From: Desulfotomaculaceae bacterium
Lineage (GTDB): Bacteria > Bacillota > Desulfotomaculia > Desulfotomaculales > Pelotomaculaceae
Length of the DNA: 64,000 nucleotides
Reading direction: 5' to 3'
NCBI GenBank assembly: GCA_028696455.1
Contig: JAQVGZ010000001.1
Span: forward strand, 1-64,000
Position numbers and translations under genes: made by a program. This document shows positions 35,588-45,034 of the stretch, one piece after another; position 1 is the first letter of the stretch; every line of letters starts with the position of its first letter. A model generated the notes under the pieces. It made no database searches. It had not been told where the DNA came from and saw nothing but the letters and a program-made list of their open reading frames with translations.

Positions 35588-38500
35588 CTGGAAAAATTGT
35601 ATACGAAAAGACTTCTAAGGTATGGATTGGGAATCCTGCTGGTCACATTGCTGGCCATGCTGCCCGCAGTATTTGCCCCGACAGATGCAAGCGCTGCTAC
35701 CACCAGCCTGACCATCAAAAAGCTAGCGTCTGACGGCACAACTGTCCTTGAGCAGAAAACCGTGACCTATCAGGAGTTAAGGGATGGCGAACTTAGTGAT
35801 GGAACCCCCATACCGGTAATGGGTGGTGATGGGACCACGCACTATTATCACCAGGGCCCGGTATTTATTGATCACCCTGATGAAGAGACTGAACAGATGC
35901 TCCGTTGGAATCCCGAAGAGGATACGAACGTCGACACAAAGGATATGGGTGCTCTGAAGGGGACTAATGTTAAAGACCTCTGCGAATTAGTGGGTGGTAT
36001 GAAAGCAGGCGAAACAATAAAAATAAAAGCAATCGATGGTTTCAGCAAGACGTTTGCCTATAAGAATGTTTACCAGTACTCAGACCGTGAGGGCCCTATG
36101 GTGGTCTGCTGGTACAAGGATGGCAATTACCCGGATTCCGGCTACAGTGATGGCATGCGTCTGGTCTGGTTTGCCGACACCTCGACCAACCCCGGTGGCC
36201 TTCACGCCTTCGGCAACTGGGACTGGCACGAAGCTGCGGATCCGGAATACTGGTACTATTACCTCGGCAGTGGCGGTGAAAAGTACCCGACTACTACCGG
36301 ACTTTCAGTACAGTACGTCTCGGAGCTAACGATATACAGCAATGAGGATCCGCCGGTAATGCCGGAGGCTGTCTTTGCCGCTGATGTAACTTCTGGCGAT
36401 GCTCCGCTCACGGTGAACTTTACCGACCAGTCAACCAATTCACCAACTACCTGGGCTTGGGATTTTGATAATGACGGCTCTGTGGACTCCACCGAGCAGA
36501 ACCCGTCATACACCTACAGCACGGCAGGCACTTTTACGGTTAAGCTCACTGTCACTAATGACGCCGGCAGCGACGACGAGACAAAAACTGACTACATCAC
36601 TGTCAACCAGTCACCGGTGGTTATTTCCTTAACCCCCGGCTCCGGGCCGGCCGGGACATTCGTTACTATTACCGGCAGCGGTTTTGCCCCCAGCACCGCC
36701 GGTATAATCTGGTTCGACACCAACGGTGACGGCATCCAGAATAATGGAGAACCGCCGGCGAAAATTTCTACGGTGACCACGGATGCAAGCGGCAACCTCC
36801 CATCTGATGTACTGGCCGTACCCGGAGATGTCGCGACAGGCAGCTATGCCATCCATGCTGATATTCCTGCCGGCGACGCAATAGAAGCTTCTGCAGCCTT
36901 CACCGTCAGCGCGGGGATACTGCTGAGCTGCAATGCTGGAATCCCCGGGGTAACCACATTTGTCACCGGCAGCGGTTTTGATGCCGGTGCGGCGGGGACT
37001 GTCTGGTTCGACACAAACGGTAACGAAGTTCTGGACGATGGTGAGCCATCGGTTGGCGTAAACACAGATACGAGCGGGGCCATTCCCCTGCTCACAAGTT
37101 TATCTGTACCCTCAGCAAGCACGGGCAGCTACAATGTGCGGGCTGATATCCCGGGCGGGGGCGGCATCGAAGCAAACGCCAGCTTCACGATTACCAGCAG
37201 TGGTATAATTGTGGAACCTAGTTATGGAAACAACAGGGTAAGTTCCACAATAACTGTTACCGGCAGCGGCTTTGCCCCCAGCACGAGCTTTAGACTCTTT
37301 TGTGACAGGAATAGGAACGGCGTTCGCGACGATGCTGGCTATAGGGATGGCACTACATCCGAATCCGGTACATTCTCCATCAATAGTCTGTCTTGGCCAT
37401 CAGCGCCAACAGGCATCTACAATTTCCTTTGCGACCTGGGTAAGGATGGCACAGCTGACGCTTCAGCCGGCATCTTTATTATTCCGAGCGTTTACATTAG
37501 CACTCCCGTCGGTCTTCCTGGCGCCAATATCGGTATGAATATTGACGGGTTTTTGGGAAATGCGACCGGGTATGTGTGGTTTGATACTAACGATAACGGC
37601 GTGTGGGATGATGGTGAGAATCAGACAGTGGTAACCACCAAAACCTCTGGAGCGGCTACCTCGCCCGGCCTGACTGTGCCTTCCGTGCCACCGGGACTCT
37701 ATCAGGTGTGTACCGAAATACCGGCCAGTGGTCTCAAAGCCCAGGCAGCTCCTTATACCGTCATGGGTATAGCGCTGAATCCCAGCTCAGGAACTGCCGG
37801 CACGAGCATAGATATTACGGGTTATGGCCTTTATCCAAACCAGACGACCGGTAAATATATCTGGTTTGACACTAACGGCAACGGCGCCTGGGATGCTGAT
37901 GAGAGCAAGATAGACATAACAACCGACGCCAGCGGCACCTTGTCTCCTGTATCTCTTATTGCTCCGGCAGTGTCAGCAGGCAGCTATAATGTGCGCCTAT
38001 CCTCCTCAGAATTCTTCGCCGTGTTTACTATCGTGACACCACCGGTAGCTGCTTTCATCGGCAGTCCCGTCACTGGCGATGCACCGCTGACGGTCAGCTT
38101 AACCGACGAGTCAACCAACTCACCGACCTCGTGGGCGTGGGACTTTGATAATGACGGTACGGTAGACTCTACTGACCAGAACCCATCCTATGAATACAGC
38201 TCAGCCGGTACCTACACTGTAAAGCTCACGGTGACCAATGCCGCCGGCAGCGACGAGGAGGTCAAGACCGACTACATCACGGTGACTGGACCGGCTCCGA
38301 AGACATGGTACGTTGATGACTCCGGCAGCGCCGACTTTATCACCATCAAGACGGCGGTAGACGCAGCAAGTGCAGGGGATACCATCATCGTTAAAGATGG
38401 TACCTATACCGAGAATGTGATTGTAGACAAGAGTCTGGTTATTCAGTCCGAGAACGGGGCGGAACTGACGATTGTACAGGCGGCCAATACGAACGCTGAT

Positions 38501-39850
38501 GTTTTCAAGGTGACAGCAGCGAACGTGACCATTGATGGGTTTACCGTCTCCGGAGCTACATCAATGGGCAAATCAGGCATCTATATTTCCGGCTCGACTA
38601 GTGGTTCCTGCACTGTAACAAATAACCTGTGCAGCGGAAACTCTCAAGGAATATCCATTGCATCATCCGGAAACACGGTTTCCAGCAACATTTGTACTCT
38701 CAGTGGCAGATATGGAATTTATTTATCCAACGCAACCGGCAACTCCGTAACCGGAAACACCTGCTTCAACAACACCGCTGGCTCAGGTTTTGCTCTTTAC
38801 CTGGCAGATAATGCTGATAACAATACTGTAAGCGGCAACACCTCAGACTCAAATATTATCGGCATAAGAGTTAAGAACGCAGACTCCAATTCCATCTTTA
38901 ATAACACTTCTTCAAACAACAACTATGGCATGGAGATTGCCACCGGCTCTATTGGCAATGTTTTCTACCTAAACAACTTTGTCGGCAGTACTAGCGGTCA
39001 GCTATCCGCGGGATATGGCGCAGTTGCCGGTAACTTCTGGAACTCCCAGACGGAGCAGACTTATGAGTTCAACGGTACCCAGTATACCGGCCAGGTGGGC
39101 AACTACTGGAGCGACTATGCCGGTGCGGATGCGGATGGCAACGGTGTCGGTGATACGCCGTACCAGACAATCCTGACCGATAATGACAACTATCCATTGA
39201 TGGGGCAATGGCAGAATGGCGTTATCGCCGGCTCCACCGCCGTTCCGCCGATACTGACTGCGGACAGCACGGACAACACGGTCGGGCAAAATGTGACCTT
39301 AAGTTTCACCGATGATGCGGCCTGGCGGACAGCGGTCAGCGGGATCAGCGTCGATGGAATTGCTCTGGATGGCAGCAAGTACAGCCTGGCAGAGGGAACG
39401 ATTATCATAGACCAGAGCGTATTTGCGACGGCCAAGGATTATGCGATCGTGGTCCAGGCCACCGGCTACACTGATGCCACCGTTACCCAGACCATCAACC
39501 AGCAAAATATAAGTGCCGTTTACACAATCACCCCCGCGCCCGATGCGGCTTATAAAGCTGGCGCCACACCTGAAGGGATAAATACCATGACCGTCAACAG
39601 CGGTATTACCGGATTGAAGTATTTTGGCGTCCAAGTTACCCCGGTGACGGAACATAGCGGAATGGAAGCAGTGGTCTTTACGCACCAAAGAAACGGCGCC
39701 CAACTTAGCATAAACGTAACCAAAGCCGATTTTGATGTAGTTAGTACTGCTCAAGCTGGCTTTAACGTGCAACCTGATGATGTGATCAAAGTCTACATTG
39801 TCGACGACTTGACCAACGATATTAACTTCAACCCGACTATCCTGCAATAA
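35588..39850 (+). CDS. Giant secreted protein: fold domain, PKD, IPT-like repeats, beta-helix, shared C-module
   Basis: About 1420 aa. GGAGG at 35579-35583 points to CTG 35588 or TTG 35597; the tracked TTG 35549 has no ribosome site. Signal ends near SAA. The first domain (~40-250) matches residues ~664-855 of the 20658 protein (KGTNVKDLCELVGGMKAG). Then PKD (~260-345), a run of about five IPT-like repeats with VWFDTNGNG signatures (~350-825), PKD (~830-915), a right-handed beta-helix of NosD type (~920-1190; NTVSGNTSDSN, NSIFNNTSSNN), one Shr/Hb-interacting repeat (~1220-1300), and the shared C-terminal module (~1310-1420). No anchor seen. Confidence 0.82.
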   Translation: MEKLYTKRLLRYGLGILLVTLLAMLPAVFAPTDASAATTSLTIKKLASDGTTVLEQKTVTYQELRDGELSDGTPIPVMGGDGTTHYYHQGPVFIDHPDEETEQMLRWNPEEDTNVDTKDMGALKGTNVKDLCELVGGMKAGETIKIKAIDGFSKTFAYKNVYQYSDREGPMVVCWYKDGNYPDSGYSDGMRLVWFADTSTNPGGLHAFGNWDWHEAADPEYWYYYLGSGGEKYPTTTGLSVQYVSELTIYSNEDPPVMPEAVFAADVTSGDAPLTVNFTDQSTNSPTTWAWDFDNDGSVDSTEQNPSYTYSTAGTFTVKLTVTNDAGSDDETKTDYITVNQSPVVISLTPGSGPAGTFVTITGSGFAPSTAGIIWFDTNGDGIQNNGEPPAKISTVTTDASGNLPSDVLAVPGDVATGSYAIHADIPAGDAIEASAAFTVSAGILLSCNAGIPGVTTFVTGSGFDAGAAGTVWFDTNGNEVLDDGEPSVGVNTDTSGAIPLLTSLSVPSASTGSYNVRADIPGGGGIEANASFTITSSGIIVEPSYGNNRVSSTITVTGSGFAPSTSFRLFCDRNRNGVRDDAGYRDGTTSESGTFSINSLSWPSAPTGIYNFLCDLGKDGTADASAGIFIIPSVYISTPVGLPGANIGMNIDGFLGNATGYVWFDTNDNGVWDDGENQTVVTTKTSGAATSPGLTVPSVPPGLYQVCTEIPASGLKAQAAPYTVMGIALNPSSGTAGTSIDITGYGLYPNQTTGKYIWFDTNGNGAWDADESKIDITTDASGTLSPVSLIAPAVSAGSYNVRLSSSEFFAVFTIVTPPVAAFIGSPVTGDAPLTVSLTDESTNSPTSWAWDFDNDGTVDSTDQNPSYEYSSAGTYTVKLTVTNAAGSDEEVKTDYITVTGPAPKTWYVDDSGSADFITIKTAVDAASAGDTIIVKDGTYTENVIVDKSLVIQSENGAELTIVQAANTNADVFKVTAANVTIDGFTVSGATSMGKSGIYISGSTSGSCTVTNNLCSGNSQGISIASSGNTVSSNICTLSGRYGIYLSNATGNSVTGNTCFNNTAGSGFALYLADNADNNTVSGNTSDSNIIGIRVKNADSNSIFNNTSSNNNYGMEIATGSIGNVFYLNNFVGSTSGQLSAGYGAVAGNFWNSQTEQTYEFNGTQYTGQVGNYWSDYAGADADGNGVGDTPYQTILTDNDNYPLMGQWQNGVIAGSTAVPPILTADSTDNTVGQNVTLSFTDDAAWRTAVSGISVDGIALDGSKYSLAEGTIIIDQSVFATAKDYAIVVQATGYTDATVTQTINQQNISAVYTITPAPDAAYKAGATPEGINTMTVNSGITGLKYFGVQVTPVTEHSGMEAVVFTHQRNGAQLSINVTKADFDVVSTAQAGFNVQPDDVIKVYIVDDLTNDINFNPTILQ

Positions 39851-39945
39851 CAGATCAACTCATAGTACGATGGGAAAGGTAACGCTATCGGCTGAAACTT
39901 GGGTTAAGTGTTTAATTACTAGTTCAATTGCTGCTGCTATAAACC

Positions 39946-39973
39946 ATAAGCCCGCTAATCAAGCGGGCTTTAT
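39946..39973 (+). terminator. Terminator after the 35588 gene
   Basis: ATAAGCCCGCT and AGCGGGCTTTAT form an 11-bp stem with a 5-nt loop about 95 bases past the stop codon. Confidence 0.7.
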
Positions 39974-40109
39974 GTCTAAAAGGAGAACATGATCTCATTT
40001 GAGATTCCTTAGGCTTCCGGCTAGGCTAAAGAAGCCATTACCATAGGGAAGGATAAAGGGATCATAAAATAACAAGGGAGACTATGTATTAAAGAAAGGA
40101 TGAGTTATT

Positions 40110-41480
40110 ATGCACATTATTGGCAGTAAGGGATTAGGAAAACTGGTCGTCACGTTTTTGATGCTGGCTTTACTTCTTGGATTAGGCAGTACCATGATGC
40201 CATCAGTTGCGGCAGCAGATATTTCGGTAACAGTTAAAGGAGATGGGGTAACAAATCCCAAAACCTTCACCCAGGCTGAGTTGGAGGCCATGGACCAAGT
40301 CGGCCCGCGTCTTTACAGCACAATTAACACCTGGCCCACTAAGAACTGGTATGCGGCTAAAGGCGTGAAACTGACCAAGCTTTTAGAAGAGACCGGGATT
40401 AAAGATGAAGCCAAGACAATTATTATTAAATCAAGTGATGGTTTTAAGGCAACCTTTACCCGGAAAGAGCTGCTTGAAGACGACCGCTTCTATTATCCCG
40501 GGCTGAAAGATAACCATGAGTATTTTGGTTATATACCAGGTTCACCTGAAGGTGCGGAAAAAGTTGACGCTATTCTGGCCCTGAGAAGCGTAAATAGCGA
40601 TAATCTCAATACATTAAACGAGCTCGAAGCGCCGCACTTTATTTTCGGGCAGCGCTGGGTTACGGAACAGACCAACCATGCTTTTGCGAAATATGTAAAT
40701 GAAATAGAAGTGACCACTGCGGTTCAGGGAAAATGGGCAAAACCGGAGGCAGATAAGAATAGTGGAGTTGTTCCGGCCGGGACTCTGGTAAAATTAACAA
40801 ATCAATACAATGATTCGGACAAGATTTATTACACCACCGACGGCAGCGACCCTACGTTCAAAAGTCCGATATATAACTGGATTGCCAGTCGGTGGTGGGG
40901 TTCCCGGCAGGATGTACTGAACGAAATAAACCACCCGATTGAAATAAACAATAATACCACCATCAAGGCCATCACAATCGGTCTTGGCAAAGAAGATAGT
41001 GATATCGCCACCTTTGAGTACCAGGTCCAGCTGGCTGCGGCGCCCTCCTTAACGGCAGATACCACCGACAATACAATAGGACAGCCGGTGGACCTGACCT
41101 TTACCGATGATGCAGCGTGGCGCGGCGCTATTGCAAGTATTATGGTTAATGATACTGTGTTGAGTAGCGACCAGTATACCGTCAGCGGGGGAAAGATAAA
41201 TATAGTCGCAAGCGCTTTTAGCACTGCTGGTGATTATGTGATTATAGTTCGGGCAACCGGCTACTTGGACGCAACCGTAACGCAACACATGGTTAATGCA
41301 GCAACTGTTATTGGAGATATGAACGGGGATAAGATAGTCAATATTTTAGACCTACTTTTTATAGCCGCTAATATAGGACAGCCTACTACAAAGCCTGACG
41401 CTTATAAATCAGATGTTAACAAAGATCTCCGGGTGAATATATTAGACTTAATAATGGCAGAACAGTATGTTGGAAAGTAG
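40110..41480 (+). CDS. Secreted dockerin protein with molybdopterin-fold domain
   Basis: 456 aa, ATG after AAAGAAAGGATGAG. Signal to ~36. Sulfite-oxidase-like fold without Mo-ligand Cys (~37-205; INTWPTKNWYAAKGVKLTKLL), CHB_HEX_C (~212-305), one Shr/Hb-interacting repeat (~310-395), then a type I dockerin (~398-456; GDMNGDKIVNILDLLFIAAN, SDVNKDLRVNILDLIMAEQY). The first ~395 residues are a close paralogue of the 30174 protein. Dockerins bind cohesins on scaffold proteins, so it may be assembled into a surface complex. Confidence 0.87.
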   Translation: MHIIGSKGLGKLVVTFLMLALLLGLGSTMMPSVAAADISVTVKGDGVTNPKTFTQAELEAMDQVGPRLYSTINTWPTKNWYAAKGVKLTKLLEETGIKDEAKTIIIKSSDGFKATFTRKELLEDDRFYYPGLKDNHEYFGYIPGSPEGAEKVDAILALRSVNSDNLNTLNELEAPHFIFGQRWVTEQTNHAFAKYVNEIEVTTAVQGKWAKPEADKNSGVVPAGTLVKLTNQYNDSDKIYYTTDGSDPTFKSPIYNWIASRWWGSRQDVLNEINHPIEINNNTTIKAITIGLGKEDSDIATFEYQVQLAAAPSLTADTTDNTIGQPVDLTFTDDAAWRGAIASIMVNDTVLSSDQYTVSGGKINIVASAFSTAGDYVIIVRATGYLDATVTQHMVNAATVIGDMNGDKIVNILDLLFIAANIGQPTTKPDAYKSDVNKDLRVNILDLIMAEQYVGK

Positions 41481-41652
41481 ATCTTAATCAAAAACTGATA
41501 AATTGGCTCATTAATCAATCCAACCCACAGCATCTCAGTGCTGGTCACATTTTAGATCTTACAATAGCATTAATAAAAATGGTAAATATATAATCTTGCT
41601 GGTAATTTTGTAGTATAATAACTAATATAGACGTTTTGCCTAAGTAAATACT

Positions 41653-41745
41653 TCTCCGAGTCCAGTTGCCTGTCGTTAATAGCCACGGCAGTTGGGCCTA
41701 CAGGTGTAGTTGGAAACGGGTACACCTCCCATTGCGAAAAGGAGA
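41653..41745 (+). ncRNA. Moco-type riboswitch R6 (leader of phosphatase/ECF/MobB operon)
   Basis: TCTCC (41653-41657) pairs with GGAGA (41741-41745). Core: CCGAGTCC, GCCTGTCGTTAATAGCCACGGCAG (P3 as CGT/ACG), then GGTGTAGTTGGAAACGGGTACACC and CCTCCCATTGCGAAAA. The GGGTAC box is displaced relative to the other copies, so this is a structural variant. A terminator follows at 41771-41808. Confidence 0.82.
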
Positions 41746-41770
41746 GACATGATATCATCTGCGCTTATTA

Positions 41771-41808
41771 AGGCTTTGTCTCCATCAAACAATGGGACAA
41801 AGCCTTTG
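41771..41808 (+). terminator. Terminator of riboswitch R6
   Basis: AGGCTTTGTC(T)CC and GGGACAAAGCCT pair; the T-run after it is weak (TTGTGT). Confidence 0.7.
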
Positions 41809-41885
41809 TGTCATACGCAATTATTATCCAACAAAAAAGATTTTTGTAGATTTGAGGAAAACTTACGATAAAGGAGTGCGGTGAT

Positions 41886-43448
41886 ATGAGACCTGGATTT
41901 GATTACAGCAAAAGAAAAATAACGGCTGCAGAAAGCATTTTTTGCTTTATTTTTTTGCTATTAACGGTTTTATATTGCTGGTTTTTTTCTCCTGTTGCCT
42001 TAGCTGAGGAATCCGCGAAGCCTGAGCAAATTATTCTGACCTGGACTATGGATCCGGCTACATCTCAGACAATTACCTGGTTAACACCAACTAATTCCCC
42101 TGCCCGGGTAGAGTATTTAATTGCAGATGAATTTATCGGCAATTTTGATTCAGCCCAACAAGTGGATGCCGGGTGTTCTGCATTTGACAGTTCCAATTAC
42201 CGTTTTACAGTAAATATAACCGGATTGACCCCGGCTACAAAGTATGTCTACCGGGTTGGGAGAGAAGGGGCCTGGAGCGCGCCTTTATCCTTTACTACAG
42301 CCGCGGCCACACAGGATTTCTCTTTCTTGTACTTTGGAGATGTGCAGTCCGGCTATTCCGATTGGGGCAGTACGCTGGATTCAGTTGAACAAGCCTACCC
42401 CCAAATCAAATTTGCTCTTTTAGGCGGGGATTTAACGGATAACGGCAGCGATGAGAATGAGTGGGGGCAGTTTCTTGATGCCGCGACGGGCGTATTCTCG
42501 CAGATTCCAGTAATGCCGGCCATGGGAAACCATGATGGAACGATGTATCAGAAGTTTTTTGCACTCCCGGACAACGGCCCCGCAGGTTTTAAGCAGACTT
42601 TTTACTCCTTTGATTACGGGGATGCCCATTTTGTTATATTGAACAGCAGCAACAATACTGATGAAAGAGTGAAACAATGGCTGGCACATGACCTGCAAAA
42701 CACGACAAAAGTATGGAAATTTGTTGTTTTTCATATTCCCGCTTATCCGGCTACTTATGATTACAAGGGAATTGATCAATCCATACGCGCAAATTGGGTG
42801 CCCATTTTTGAACAACACAAGGTGGATATGGTTTTTGTCGGTCACCAGCATTTGTATATGCGGACCCATCCCATTTACCAGGGTGAAGTCCAGACTGAAC
42901 CGGCGTATGGGATTGTTTACGTGATGGGTAATGCCGGTTCCAAGACCTACGCCGGGGGCGGGGGATTTCCCTACATCGCCAGGGAACAGACCGGCAGCAA
43001 CTACCAGGTTATTGATATTGAAGATAATGTTTTGACATTGACATCAAAACAATCAACCGGTGAGCTGATTGAAATTTACACAATAAATAAAAGCGGCAGC
43101 ACGGACCCAAGGCCAGTCTACTCACTTTCTCCCCAGCCCGATCCATCTTATGCTGCTGGGACAACCCAGAACGGCATCAATACCATGACTGTCAATGCCG
43201 GTATGGTAGGTTTAAAATACTTCGCTTGCAGCGTTACGCCGGTGATCCCCCATAGTGGTAATGAAACATTGGTCTTTACACATTTAAGAAACGGTAGTCA
43301 GCTTGGACTCAACGCTACCAGAGCTGATTTTGACCAGGTCAGTATGGCCCAGGCCGGTTTTAATGTTCAGCAGGGTGATGTAATCAGAGCGTATATTGTA
43401 GATGCCATGACCAATGCCGTCGACGTTAACCCTGTGATTTTACAGTAA
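41886..43448 (+). CDS. Secreted purple-acid-phosphatase-like metallophosphoesterase
   Basis: 520 aa, ATG after AAAGGAGTGCGGTGAT. Signal peptide/TM at ~15-40. A purple acid phosphatase N-terminal (FN3-like) domain (~45-140) precedes a metallophosphatase domain with all metal motifs: YFGDVQ, GGDLTDNG, GNHDG, VVFHIPAYP and VGHQHLYMR (~145-340). The last ~108 residues are the C-terminal module also found in the 20658, 26260 and 35588 proteins. It removes phosphate from an unknown substrate outside the cell. It leads the riboswitch R6 operon with the ECF genes starting 20 bases downstream, so dephosphorylation before import is an attractive inference. Confidence 0.87.
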   Translation: MRPGFDYSKRKITAAESIFCFIFLLLTVLYCWFFSPVALAEESAKPEQIILTWTMDPATSQTITWLTPTNSPARVEYLIADEFIGNFDSAQQVDAGCSAFDSSNYRFTVNITGLTPATKYVYRVGREGAWSAPLSFTTAAATQDFSFLYFGDVQSGYSDWGSTLDSVEQAYPQIKFALLGGDLTDNGSDENEWGQFLDAATGVFSQIPVMPAMGNHDGTMYQKFFALPDNGPAGFKQTFYSFDYGDAHFVILNSSNNTDERVKQWLAHDLQNTTKVWKFVVFHIPAYPATYDYKGIDQSIRANWVPIFEQHKVDMVFVGHQHLYMRTHPIYQGEVQTEPAYGIVYVMGNAGSKTYAGGGGFPYIAREQTGSNYQVIDIEDNVLTLTSKQSTGELIEIYTINKSGSTDPRPVYSLSPQPDPSYAAGTTQNGINTMTVNAGMVGLKYFACSVTPVIPHSGNETLVFTHLRNGSQLGLNATRADFDQVSMAQAGFNVQQGDVIRAYIVDAMTNAVDVNPVILQ

Positions 43449-43468
43449 CTATTTGGGAGGTCCTTGAT

Positions 43469-44200
43469 TTGGACGCCGTTGTGGTTGACAATCTTTGCTA
43501 TAAATATCAGCCCTCGGGCAGACAAATATTGAAAAACATCAGCTTCAAGGCCGGGCAAGGTGAGATAGTGGCTGTATTGGGTCTCAGTGGCTGCGGTAAA
43601 AGCACCCTGGGTTTATGCCTTGGCGGCATTATACCTCATTACCTGGGGGGTGAGTTGACCGGCCGGGTACAGGTACATGGAATAGAAGTAAAAGACCACA
43701 ATGTGGCCCGGCTGGCGCTGGAAGTGGGACTGGTCTTTCAGGATCCCGAAACGCAGCTTTTTTTACCAACTGTGGAGGATGAAATAGCTTTTGCCCCTGA
43801 AAATCTATGCCTGCCGCCGGAAGAGATAGGCAAGCGGGTTTATGACATGATCAATATGTTAGGTCTTAGTGATATAAGGCAAGCGAATCCAAACCAGTTA
43901 TCCGGAGGCCAAAAACATCTGGTGGCCCTGGGAGCGGTTTTAGCCCTGGAACCCGGTATACTGGTACTGGATGAAGTAATGGCCCAGATGGACTCTACGA
44001 GTAAAAAGAAGATTAAAGACATCCTGGTTAATTTGCGCCTTTACGGCAAAACCATTCTGATTATCGAACATGAACTGGAAAGCCTCTCCATCGCAGATCG
44101 TATTTTAGTGCTGGAGGACGGGGCTTTGATCCGGGATGGACAGGCATCAGAGATAGTAGCGGACGAAGAATTCCTGGCCAGGCAGAAGCTGATGTTTTGA
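43469..44200 (+). CDS. ECF transporter ATPase subunit A
   Basis: 243 aa, TTG after TGGGAGGTCCTTGAT. Walker A GLSGCGKST, Q-loop FQDPETQLF (the ECF-type ..DPE.Q.. motif), signature LSGGQKHLVALGAVLA, Walker B ILVLDEVMAQMD. The Pro of the usual DEPT is Val here, and the D-loop reads AQMD. It pairs with the next ATPase and the T component to energise an S component; the only S-like gene in the window is at 6445, also riboswitch-linked. Confidence 0.87.
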   Translation: MDAVVVDNLCYKYQPSGRQILKNISFKAGQGEIVAVLGLSGCGKSTLGLCLGGIIPHYLGGELTGRVQVHGIEVKDHNVARLALEVGLVFQDPETQLFLPTVEDEIAFAPENLCLPPEEIGKRVYDMINMLGLSDIRQANPNQLSGGQKHLVALGAVLALEPGILVLDEVMAQMDSTSKKKIKDILVNLRLYGKTILIIEHELESLSIADRILVLEDGALIRDGQASEIVADEEFLARQKLMF

Positions 44201-44363
44201 TCACGCTGATGGCGTATAACGCCGCCGGTCCTGGCTAAGGTAATACTACAATTGGAATATTAGAATCTGAAGATAGCAAGTCTCACCGGCGTTCTGGGCT
44301 GACAAGGGCTCGGTATAGGCCAGGTGGTATAGCTAATATTCAATAAATAGCTTGGGGGAACAA

Positions 44364-45032
44364 ATGGCGTTTATAGATCTAATTAACGTTTCTTACAAAT
44401 ACCCCGGTCAACAAAGGACTATTTTACACGACATAAACTTAAGTATCTGGAATAGGGGGTGCACTGCGGTAACTGGGTCGAACGGAAGCGGTAAGACCAC
44501 TCTTTCCAAACTGCTGTTGGGAATATTGACACCGGTAACCGGGCTGGTTAAATTAAACGGGCAACCGCTCACCTCCATGACCCTCCCCCAGATTGGCCGC
44601 CGGATCGGTTATGTTTTTCAAAACCCGGACAGGCAGATATTTTGTGCCACAGTAGAGGAAGAGATTAGCTTTGGCTTGCAGAACCAAGGCCTGTCCCCAG
44701 ACCAAGTGTTGCAAAAAGTAAAGGCTATTTTGGACTACTTTGAGTTGACCCGGTATGCCCATACCTTCCCCCTGGCCTTGAGCGCAGGGGAAAAAAGACG
44801 TCTGGCGATAGCGGCAGTTTTAGCCCTGGAACCGGATTTGCTTGTGCTTGATGAGCCGACCGCGGGCCTGGATCCTTATCGTAAAAGACTGCTTGGCGAT
44901 TATCTGGAAAAGATTATTGCCTCCCACAAGGGTGTAGTAATCATTAGCCACGACCACCAATTCATAGCCAGATATGCGACCAGGTTTATCCGGCTCAAAA
45001 ATGGTCAGGTTGTAGAAGGACAGGGAGCATAA
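44364..45032 (+). CDS. ECF transporter ATPase subunit A'
   Basis: 222 aa from ATG 44364 behind GGGGGAA; the tracked TTG 44352 is inside that site. Walker A GSNGSGKTT, Q-loop FQNPDRQIF, signature LSAGEKRRLAIAAVLA, Walker B LLVLDEPTAGLD, switch His ISHDH. Its Q-loop is also of ECF type. Separated from the first ATPase by 163 bases with no ORF seen, and followed after 2 bases by the T component. Confidence 0.87.
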   Translation: MAFIDLINVSYKYPGQQRTILHDINLSIWNRGCTAVTGSNGSGKTTLSKLLLGILTPVTGLVKLNGQPLTSMTLPQIGRRIGYVFQNPDRQIFCATVEEEISFGLQNQGLSPDQVLQKVKAILDYFELTRYAHTFPLALSAGEKRRLAIAAVLALEPDLLVLDEPTAGLDPYRKRLLGDYLEKIIASHKGVVIISHDHQFIARYATRFIRLKNGQVVEGQGA

Positions 45033-45034
45033 TC

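Noticed and set aside
20658-43448. Search for cohesin, sortase signals or ModE-type operators
   Set aside because: No cohesin domain, LPXTG motif or ModE-like palindrome was recognised by eye in this range.
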